Shown: positions 16,837 through 24,385 of the stretch, in pieces
Position numbering within the stretch: the first letter of the stretch is position 1
Layout of the letters: each line of letters starts with the position of its first letter
NCBI GenBank assembly: GCA_021772015.1
Contig: JAETNS010000001.1
Location: 62,001 to 126,000, forward strand
Direction: 5' to 3'
Origin: Prevotellaceae bacterium
GTDB lineage: Bacteria > Bacteroidota > Bacteroidia > Bacteroidales > Muribaculaceae
Length of the DNA: 64,000 nt
Notes under the pieces: model-generated
The model's database searches: none
What the model was told of the DNA's origin: nothing
Seen by the model: only the letters and a program-made list of their open reading frames with translations
Made by a program: the position numbers and the translations under genes

Positions 16837-19536
16837 TTATCGAACAATGAATTTTTTACCATTCTGGATATATATTCCGGGAACGGTCGGGTTGATCACC
16901 CTGATTCCCTGGAGATTGTAGATGTTATTGTCAGAAGGATATTGCTTATTGTCTGTCACAACTTCGTCAATACCGGCTGACAATGCTTGCTCTACCTCCT
17001 CAACGGTGGTTTCCGCGCCATAGTAGTTGAGACGGAAATTGTCTATCACAACCCAGTCTTCGGGGGAACCCTGTTCATCTTTGCCGACACCGATAACGAG
17101 GTCTTCGTCACCTTTGGCTACTGTGAAATGGACCGGATAGAGACCGGAACGGAAATAGTTCGCGGCCTGATCGCAATATTCGGGTATTTCATACTTGGTG
17201 CCTTCCGCGCTTGTCACGACACGACCCTCGCCCGGAGCCTTAAAGCTTTCGCTGAGGATATTGGGAAGGTAGGCTTCCCCTTCTGCACCGGCATAGATAT
17301 AAGCGTTTCGCAGGGGTTCGAGATCGGCCTGGCCTGTGACTTCTTCAGTTGTGTTATGACGGCCATTGCGATAGAAACCGTTGGCATGGAGTACATAAAC
17401 GCCGGCCGGAAGCCCTGCAACCATCTGGCTTGCGTCGAAATCAGTTGAGTTCCAAGACTCAAGGCAGAAATCGTTACGGTTGCTGCCACGTTCCCAAATT
17501 GCTCCGTTGTTGATTGTCCAGGCAGTTTCCACCGGTTCGCGCTGGTTGAATCCCGGTGCGACGATAGCAAAGGTTGCGTCAACCGGATTATTGAGAGATG
17601 CGGTTTCAAGCAATTCCTCGCGTTCAGCTCTTGTGACCAGTTTCCACTGCGCGTTGGGATTATCCTTGCCTTCCTCGAATTTGGGTGAGCGACACTCTGT
17701 GCTGACAGTGGTTTCATTACCCTGGCCGCCATCGGTGCTTGCATACGGATCCCATGTCATATAAGCATCCTGCCAGTCGCCCTGGACAATGTTGAATACA
17801 TTCTGCTTGCCTTCAACCGGGAGGAATTTCCAGCCGCCTCCGGCATCCATTCTTGATCCGTCCATATATCCGCGATAGCTCAGGTAATGTCTGTCATCTC
17901 CGTTATAAAGACCGGTCTCGATTGCAAAGGACTGGTTGTCAGCATTCTCTTCTTCGAGAGTGAGAAGAATACCGGGCATCCCGAGAGCTGCGTGTGCACC
18001 CCAGTCAGCGCCTCCGCACAGGAACTGTTTCTTGCCTACATTATAGAGATAATACTGACCTCCGGCAACTGGAGCCTGGCCGGGGAACACGTCGGGATGC
18101 GTGATGGCAACTGCCGCACGGCGCAGGTAACGAAGCTCGCGGAGGGCATTTACATAATCATCACGGGTTTCTGCGGCATTGAACATTGCTACAGCCGAGG
18201 ACACATCGATACCTGCGGCATCGGTGATCTGTTTTGTCGCATTGAAAGCTTCAATCTCGCTCATGGCTGAAGTCACGCCTGCAATGAGTTTGTAAAGATC
18301 ATACATTGCCAGACGAAGAGCGGTAGGATTATTGCCTGCCTTCGCTTCGTTGGCTCTTGCAAGAGCTGCAGCCACAGCCGGTGTGGAGGGCAATTTTTCT
18401 GCCTGGCCGATCACAGTGGCAAGTTCACTCTTGAGCTTGCTGCAATCCTGTGCGGGAGTCGCGGCGCTCACATATTTGAGCTGGAAATTGTCATATACCA
18501 GCCAGTCATCTGCAATGCCGTCAGGTTTGGAGATACCCAGAATGAGAGTCCCGTCGGTCACAACGGCATCGATCCATTCATTGAAGCCAAGTCCCTGATT
18601 AAATACGTTGGAAGCATTGTCAAGGTTGTTGGGCACCCAGATGCCGGCGCTCTCTATATTATATGAGAACTGATCCGCGACCTCATTGGGTGAGGAGATT
18701 TTTGACAGGGGCATGAGTTTGGCCTCGTTTGCTCCGGCGAAGTATATCGCACGCTGAACTTCGGTTCCGGCGGTAACTCGCTGTTGGAATTCAGAGTCAT
18801 CTACCCGGCCGTCACGGTAATATCCCTGTACATTGAGCTTGTATGTGCCGTTGGGCAGCCCCTCGAGCACAATATAGTGGACATAGTTCTGGGCATTGTT
18901 CCAGGCTTCGCGAACCTTGTTGCTCATCGTTCCGCCGTCGGTGACATTGGAGTTGCCTGAATAGTGTAATGTCCAGAGGCTGTTTCTGCTGTCATTCATG
19001 GCGAAACCATTTCCGGGAATAAGCCATGTGGCATCGGATTCTCCGGAAGCGGCTTCCGATTTCATGACATTCAGGCGGTCTTGACGGGTCACAAACTGCC
19101 AGGTGTTGTTGGTTTCGGCATAAGACTGGAGCCTCCCATCGGATTCGCCGAGCAATGACTGCTCAGGATTGCCTTCTCCACCTACCGCAGTGATTTGATA
19201 GCCGTTTGTCACCCCGTCCTTTTCGACAGGTGTGATCTGCCATACCGTGACAGGCTGGCCGGTGTCCATGTAGAAACGGTCATTGCCTCCGGCGATGCTG
19301 TTGTTCCCGCCAAATTTGGGATTCAGCTGGTAGCCATTGTCGAGTTTGATTACTTCGAGGTCAAAACCTACGTTTCCAAGAGCGGCGTGGGTGGTGTGCT
19401 TTCCACTCTCTACTTGGTACATAAAGAAATCACCACTTCCATCTGCGGGCAGTACAGAGCCTGCATAAGGTGACGCTCCCGTCATGGCAAGCGAGGTGAT
19501 CACGCCCATGCCTAAGAGTAAATGTCTCTTGTCCAT
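16837..19536 (-). CDS. Secreted protein with internally duplicated binding modules
   Basis: This 899-residue exported protein has no family that I recognise with certainty. Two similar halves are visible (about 35-365 and 475-845). Each starts with a ricin-like block (FFMYQVESGKHTTHAALG; YYLYNVGKKQFLCGGADW), followed by a jelly-roll-like module with matching motifs (LPNGTYKLNVQGYYRDGR and LPAGVYVLHANGFYRNGR; DDWLVYDNFQLKYV and EDWVVIDNFRLNYY). The halves are joined by an alpha-helical linker (about 370-450) of the FIVAR type. The C-terminus is the shared tail (YNLQGIRV ... GIYIQNGKKFIVR). No catalytic signature stands out, so a secreted or surface glycan-binding role is the likeliest guess. 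It has a TTGAA-type promoter and is transcribed divergently from the 19814 operon. Confidence 0.75.
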   Translation of the reverse strand: MDKRHLLLGMGVITSLAMTGASPYAGSVLPADGSGDFFMYQVESGKHTTHAALGNVGFDLEVIKLDNGYQLNPKFGGNNSIAGGNDRFYMDTGQPVTVWQITPVEKDGVTNGYQITAVGGEGNPEQSLLGESDGRLQSYAETNNTWQFVTRQDRLNVMKSEAASGESDATWLIPGNGFAMNDSRNSLWTLHYSGNSNVTDGGTMSNKVREAWNNAQNYVHYIVLEGLPNGTYKLNVQGYYRDGRVDDSEFQQRVTAGTEVQRAIYFAGANEAKLMPLSKISSPNEVADQFSYNIESAGIWVPNNLDNASNVFNQGLGFNEWIDAVVTDGTLILGISKPDGIADDWLVYDNFQLKYVSAATPAQDCSKLKSELATVIGQAEKLPSTPAVAAALARANEAKAGNNPTALRLAMYDLYKLIAGVTSAMSEIEAFNATKQITDAAGIDVSSAVAMFNAAETRDDYVNALRELRYLRRAAVAITHPDVFPGQAPVAGGQYYLYNVGKKQFLCGGADWGAHAALGMPGILLTLEEENADNQSFAIETGLYNGDDRHYLSYRGYMDGSRMDAGGGWKFLPVEGKQNVFNIVQGDWQDAYMTWDPYASTDGGQGNETTVSTECRSPKFEEGKDNPNAQWKLVTRAEREELLETASLNNPVDATFAIVAPGFNQREPVETAWTINNGAIWERGSNRNDFCLESWNSTDFDASQMVAGLPAGVYVLHANGFYRNGRHNTTEEVTGQADLEPLRNAYIYAGAEGEAYLPNILSESFKAPGEGRVVTSAEGTKYEIPEYCDQAANYFRSGLYPVHFTVAKGDEDLVIGVGKDEQGSPEDWVVIDNFRLNYYGAETTVEEVEQALSAGIDEVVTDNKQYPSDNNIYNLQGIRVINPTVPGIYIQNGKKFIVR

Positions 19537-19619
19537 AAAGATTGGATTTGTTAATTAAGTTTAGCTATATTGGGGATTGGTCTTTCGGCTTGTTTAAGGT
19601 TGTAGCATGGCTTACGACG

Positions 19620-19665
19620 CAAAATTAGGGCTTTGCTGTTTCGTCGTTGGAAAATCATTGTTCAA
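19620..19665 (-). promoter_or_regulatory. Promoter with TTGAA element, 16837-19536 gene
   Basis: The minus-strand -7 box TAATTTTG is at 19627-19620. TTGAA at 19665-19661 lies exactly 33 nt upstream and reads on as TTGAACAATGATTTTCC. The leader is about 80 nt. Confidence 0.65.
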
Positions 19666-19738
19666 AAACGGACAATATCATGTCAATTCAGGCAATATAT
19701 CCCTTAATGCATTGTCATTGAACGGAGTTTGCAAGTGT

Positions 19739-19784
19739 TTGAACAGACGTTTGCGATAAAGACTATTATGAATGTGTAATTTTG
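19739..19784 (+). promoter_or_regulatory. Promoter with TTGAA element, plus-strand enzyme operon
   Basis: The plus-strand -7 box TAATTTTG is at 19777-19784. TTGAA at 19739-19743 lies exactly 33 nt upstream and continues TTGAACAGACGTTTGC. A second TTGAAC at 19718-19723 is 21 bp further upstream in the same orientation, the helical spacing usual for AraC-type direct repeats. The start codon is 30 nt beyond the -7 box. Confidence 0.65.
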
Positions 19785-19813
19785 TGACAAACTTAAATCT
19801 TATTATTCACCAC

Positions 19814-22800
19814 ATGAAACCTGTCTCAAAAGCATTTCTTGCCATGTCTGTGTTCGGGGTGTTGTCGCTCCCGTCTATGGCTCAGACAGCGGAGGATTTT
19901 GTCCCTTACCGGCAGTCGGAGTTGCGTTTGCCCTCAGTGCCGATTCTCATCAATGATCCGTATTTTTCCATTTGGTCTAACCAGGATGACCTCAATGGAG
20001 GAGCCACCACTCACTGGAGCCTGCAGGAAAAGGCCGTCGACGGTCTTCTTAGAGTCGACGGTACTACCTATCGATTTCTTGGACATCAAAAGAAAAACCT
20101 GCTCAAACCGATAGCCCCCATGACAGTCGATGGCCCGGGCTGGTCAGGGAAAGTAAACTACAACAGGCAGACCGGTGATGAGTGGGCGCAACCTTCCTTC
20201 AACGACTCATCGTGGCAGACCGAACAGGCCGCCTGGGGTACCCCGGGAGAATACCCGTCGGTCAACAACACATGGACCGGTGACGACAAGGACATCTATG
20301 TACGCCGCAATGTGGAGCTCTCCAACGCAGACCTCACCAAGGATTTGTGGGTGAAATTTTCCCATGACGATGTTTTTGAGCTGTACATCAATGGCACGAA
20401 AATAGTTGAAACCGGCCTGACATGGCTCCAAGGTGAGGAGCAAAAACTCACAGCGGCCCAAAAGGCATTGCTTAAACCGGGCAATAATGTCATCGCAGCT
20501 CATTGTCATAACACGAACGGAGGGTCATATATAGATTTTGGCCTGTATGAAAACGTCCTCTCTGACAATAACGCTATCAGACAGGCAAACCAGACCGACG
20601 TGGATGTGATGGCTACCAGCTCATATTACGTATTCGAATGTGGCCCGGTAAAACTTGATGTGGTTTTTACCGCCCCGCTTCTTATCGATGACCTCGATCT
20701 GATATCCACTCCTATAAACTATGTGTCATATCAGGTGACCTCGACCGACGGTCAACCACATGATGTCCAGTTCTATATCGGCACAACACCGCAATTGACG
20801 GTCAACGAGATGAACCAGCCGACCGTGTCGTCTATAGTGACTGAAAACGGCACAAAGTATATCAAATCAGGGTCTAAGGAACAAAAAGTGCTTGGCCGCA
20901 GCGGTGATTTGATTTCCATTGACTGGGGTTACCTTTATATCCCGGCCATCAATGGCAAGGTCTCGATAGCCTCCGGCATAGAAGGGGAGAACTATTTCGT
21001 GACCAACGGAAAGCTGGCCGACACCCCGGCCGGACAGACCTTTGCGAGCACCAACCGCAGCGATATGCCTGTCCTTTCATTCATGAACGACCTCGGAAAA
21101 ATCAAAGAGGGCCGCAGTTACATGATGATAGGCTATGACGAGATATACGATATGCAATACATGCATAAAAACTACAAGGCATATTACGCGCGCGACGGAA
21201 AAACGATCTTCGATGCGTTCAAAGACCTGAATAAAAATTACAACAGCATCATGAAACGTTGCCGCGCTCTTGACAAGACAATCTACGAGGATGCGTTGGC
21301 TGCTGGAAATCAGAAATATGCAGAGCTTCTATCAGGGGTGTACCGCCTTGTGATGGGTGCCCATAAGTTATTCCAGGATGACAAGGGGCAGGCGTTGTAT
21401 TTCTCAAAAGAAAACAAATCTAACGGCTGCGTCAACACCGTTGACCTGACTTATCCCGAATCTCCCCTCTATCTGATGTATAACCCTACCTTACAGAAGG
21501 GTATGATTCTCTCCATTCTCGATTATGCTATGAGCGATGCCCGTAAGGGGAAAAACTGTGCGGCCCATGACCTTGGCCAATACCCGCTTGCCAACGGCAT
21601 GGTATATGGCGACACAATGCCACTTGAGGAATCAGCCAACATTATAATTCTCGCCAACGCGATATGCCGTATCACAGGTGACGGAGAGTGGCTCAAACCC
21701 TATAGGAATGTCCTCCGTACTTGGGCTGATTATTGTTATAAGGAGGGACAAAATCCGGGTAATCAGCTTTGTACGGATGATTTCAAGGGACCCAGCGAGC
21801 AGAATACCAATCTCTCTGTCAAGGCAATTATGGCAGTCGCCGCATATGCGGAACTTATTCCTTATATCGGGGCAAACAGCCGTGATATAGAGCGTTTCCA
21901 GAACTATGCCAAAAACATGGCATTGCTATGGGAGGCGGATGCCCGCGATGGAGACCACTACCGTATGGAATTCCATAAGGGGGGAACATGGAGCCAGAAA
22001 TACAATCTCGTATGGGACAAAATGTGGGGTTATAATATTTTCCCGGCTGAAGTCCTTGACAGAGAGATCAAATTCTATCTGACCAAGCAGCAGAAATTCG
22101 GCCTTCCGCTTGATAGCCGAGACCTGCAGACCAAGGCCGACTGGATAATGTGGACAGCTGCGATGTCTCCCGATACCGATACTTTCCTCGCTTTCGCTGA
22201 CCGTGTGTATGACTATGCCGATCAGACTACCTCGCGAATACCTCTCAGCGACTACTATTGGTCAAACACAGGCCGTGATGTCAATTTCAGTGCCCGGTCG
22301 GTACTCGGAGGCCTTTGGATGAAAGTCCTGATGGACAAGATTTTGCCCGAACAGGTCAATACCGGATGGGCTCCAAGAGGGAATCATATCAAGACCCGCT
22401 GGACTGCTGATGTCAATCCCGAAAATGTACTGCCTGAATATCCGCGTCCTCAATTTGTACGTGACGAATGGTTGAATCTGAATGGACTTTGGGATTATTG
22501 CATCACTGAATACAATGGTACCCCCAAGACTTTTGACAATCAGATTCTGGTGCCTTTCCCGATTGAGTCAAGCCTTTCTGGCGTGATGTACCCCCTCGAA
22601 CCCGGAAAAGCCATCTGGTATAAACGTGAAATAGAGATTCCGTCTGAATGGACCGGCAAAAACGTCGTTATCAATTTCGGGGCGGTAGACTATCAGGCTG
22701 AAGTATATGTCAATGGCACCACCGGCCGTTATCGTGTCGGCAATCATGTGGGAGGCCATACCTCGTTCGCTTTTGATATTACCGACAAGGTAAAGGATGG

Positions 22801-24328
22801 CAAGGCAACTCTTTATGTCAAAGTGATTGACAATACCGACGAGCGCATGCAGCCGGTCGGGAAACAACGTCGTTATCCAAACGGGGGCGGTGATATTTTC
22901 TACACTTCTACTTCCGGCATATGGCAGACTGTTTGGCTTGAGCCGGTCGATAAGGCCCATATCTCCAATCTCCGTATAACTCCCGACCTTGACAACAGTT
23001 CATTTATCTTTGACATAGCGTCAATCGGAAATCCCTCCGAACTGTTGACAGTAAAAGTCATGGACGGAGACAATGTGGTGGCAACCAAGAGTGTCAACGC
23101 GGCTGCCAACAATAATATCGTCCTCAATATCGCAAACGCAAAGACATGGAGCCCGAATTCTCCATTCCTGTATGATGTCGAAGTCACTCTCGGCGACACA
23201 GACAAGGTCAAAAGCTATGCTGCCATGCGTAAGATATCTGCCAAAAAGGATGACAACGGCTTCTGGCGTATGCAGCTCAACAACGAGGACCTCTTCCAGT
23301 TCGGCCTGCTTGATCAAGGTTACTGGCCCGATGGAATCATGACCGCGCCTACAGACGAGGCTCTTTTGTATGACATTGAAAAAACAAAAGATTGGGGATT
23401 CAACATGATCCGCAAGCACATGAAGACAGAGCCTGACCGCTGGTATTATCATTGCGACCGTCTGGGAATCCTCGTATGGCAGGACATGCCATCGCAATAC
23501 CGCAATCACGAGGCGTGGATCGCCCACACTTGGTTTGAAGATCACGATTGTCAGCAAGATCCTGTTCTTGAAAAGAACTTCCGTGCAGAATGGAAGGATA
23601 TCATGGACCAACTCTATTCCCATCCCTGTATTGTGGTCTGGACCCCCTTCAATGAATCTTGGGGACAGTTCAAGACAGCGGATATTGTCGCATACACACA
23701 GGGTATTGACAACACCCGTCTCGTAAATCCTGCCAGCGGAGGCAACCACTATAAACTCGGCGAGAACACGATCGTTGACCAGCATACCTACGGACAGCCT
23801 GTCCTTCTTGAGGAAGGTGTCTTTGACGCAAACCGCCCATACGTTCTCGGCGAATATGGTGGCCTCGGCCGCAATATGCCCGGCAACCGTTGGTTTGAAC
23901 GGAATTCACAGACCTATAATACTTATTCCGGTGAAAAGTCCATCACTGATGCTTTTGTGAAACTCGTCGACCAGATCTTCAACATCGCTGAGGGATATGA
24001 CAAAAACGGCAACAAGATGGCATACAGCGCAGCTGTCTATACCCAGACCACCGACGTGGAGACCGAAGTAAACGGCATCATGACCTACGACCGTGAGATA
24101 GTCAAGTTTGACGAGGACCGTATCCGGCAGGCTGTCAAGAAGCTGACATCGGTATTCGATAAAGAGTCAGGTGTCGAGGTCCCTTTCGTTGATGGTGGCA
24201 TCGGCGAGAAGGTCTACTATAACATCATGGGCATGCGTTTTGAAGAACCACAGCCCGGCATAAATATTGTTAAGGAGGCCGATGGCACCGTACACAAAGT
24301 CTTATATCCTTCAACATCTTTGAAATAA
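19814..24328 (+). CDS. Glutaminase A-like / GH2 fusion enzyme
   Basis: This secreted protein of 1504 residues fuses two enzymes. I chose the ATG at 19814 because the -7 box at 19777-19784 overlaps the upstream in-frame start. After a signal peptide (1-24), residues about 28-840 repeat the glutaminase A-like architecture of the 4194-6710 protein (LRLPSVPILINDPYFSIWS; NGCVNTVDLTYPESPLYL). Residues about 870-1440 form a complete GH2 enzyme: sugar-binding, immunoglobulin-like and TIM-barrel domains, with the acid/base Glu1281 in TPFNESWGQ and the nucleophile Glu1347 in LGEYGGLG. A tail (YYNIMGMRF ... GINIVKEADG) ends it. GH2 members act on beta-galactosides, beta-mannosides, beta-glucuronides and, in some cases, galactofuranosides; the substrate is open. 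A strong terminator follows the stop by 6 nt. Confidence 0.92.
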   Translation: MKPVSKAFLAMSVFGVLSLPSMAQTAEDFVPYRQSELRLPSVPILINDPYFSIWSNQDDLNGGATTHWSLQEKAVDGLLRVDGTTYRFLGHQKKNLLKPIAPMTVDGPGWSGKVNYNRQTGDEWAQPSFNDSSWQTEQAAWGTPGEYPSVNNTWTGDDKDIYVRRNVELSNADLTKDLWVKFSHDDVFELYINGTKIVETGLTWLQGEEQKLTAAQKALLKPGNNVIAAHCHNTNGGSYIDFGLYENVLSDNNAIRQANQTDVDVMATSSYYVFECGPVKLDVVFTAPLLIDDLDLISTPINYVSYQVTSTDGQPHDVQFYIGTTPQLTVNEMNQPTVSSIVTENGTKYIKSGSKEQKVLGRSGDLISIDWGYLYIPAINGKVSIASGIEGENYFVTNGKLADTPAGQTFASTNRSDMPVLSFMNDLGKIKEGRSYMMIGYDEIYDMQYMHKNYKAYYARDGKTIFDAFKDLNKNYNSIMKRCRALDKTIYEDALAAGNQKYAELLSGVYRLVMGAHKLFQDDKGQALYFSKENKSNGCVNTVDLTYPESPLYLMYNPTLQKGMILSILDYAMSDARKGKNCAAHDLGQYPLANGMVYGDTMPLEESANIIILANAICRITGDGEWLKPYRNVLRTWADYCYKEGQNPGNQLCTDDFKGPSEQNTNLSVKAIMAVAAYAELIPYIGANSRDIERFQNYAKNMALLWEADARDGDHYRMEFHKGGTWSQKYNLVWDKMWGYNIFPAEVLDREIKFYLTKQQKFGLPLDSRDLQTKADWIMWTAAMSPDTDTFLAFADRVYDYADQTTSRIPLSDYYWSNTGRDVNFSARSVLGGLWMKVLMDKILPEQVNTGWAPRGNHIKTRWTADVNPENVLPEYPRPQFVRDEWLNLNGLWDYCITEYNGTPKTFDNQILVPFPIESSLSGVMYPLEPGKAIWYKREIEIPSEWTGKNVVINFGAVDYQAEVYVNGTTGRYRVGNHVGGHTSFAFDITDKVKDGKATLYVKVIDNTDERMQPVGKQRRYPNGGGDIFYTSTSGIWQTVWLEPVDKAHISNLRITPDLDNSSFIFDIASIGNPSELLTVKVMDGDNVVATKSVNAAANNNIVLNIANAKTWSPNSPFLYDVEVTLGDTDKVKSYAAMRKISAKKDDNGFWRMQLNNEDLFQFGLLDQGYWPDGIMTAPTDEALLYDIEKTKDWGFNMIRKHMKTEPDRWYYHCDRLGILVWQDMPSQYRNHEAWIAHTWFEDHDCQQDPVLEKNFRAEWKDIMDQLYSHPCIVVWTPFNESWGQFKTADIVAYTQGIDNTRLVNPASGGNHYKLGENTIVDQHTYGQPVLLEEGVFDANRPYVLGEYGGLGRNMPGNRWFERNSQTYNTYSGEKSITDAFVKLVDQIFNIAEGYDKNGNKMAYSAAVYTQTTDVETEVNGIMTYDREIVKFDEDRIRQAVKKLTSVFDKESGVEVPFVDGGIGEKVYYNIMGMRFEEPQPGINIVKEADGTVHKVLYPSTSLK

Positions 24329-24334
24329 CTATCG

Positions 24335-24373
24335 GACGGCCGGGGCCATGTCCGGCCCCGGCCGTCATTTTTT
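24335..24373 (+). terminator. Strong intra-operon Rho-independent terminator
   Basis: A perfect 13-bp GC-rich stem (24335-24347 with 24354-24366), a 6-nt loop and six Ts (24368-24373) lie between the fusion enzyme's stop and the GH92 start, which is only 12 nt past the T-run. There is no room for another promoter in the gap, so the GH92-to-34 kb genes must depend on read-through, regulated antitermination, or a promoter inside the fusion gene. Confidence 0.9.
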
Positions 24374-24385
24374 ACACTCCAATCA

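Noticed and set aside
23021-23785. Open minus-strand frame of 254 codons
   Set aside because: It is antisense to the GH2 catalytic region and reads as a mirror of its codon bias.
4194-24328. Possible assembly duplication of the glutaminase-like gene
   Set aside because: The two copies differ widely in residues and one is fused to GH2, so they are diverged paralogues.
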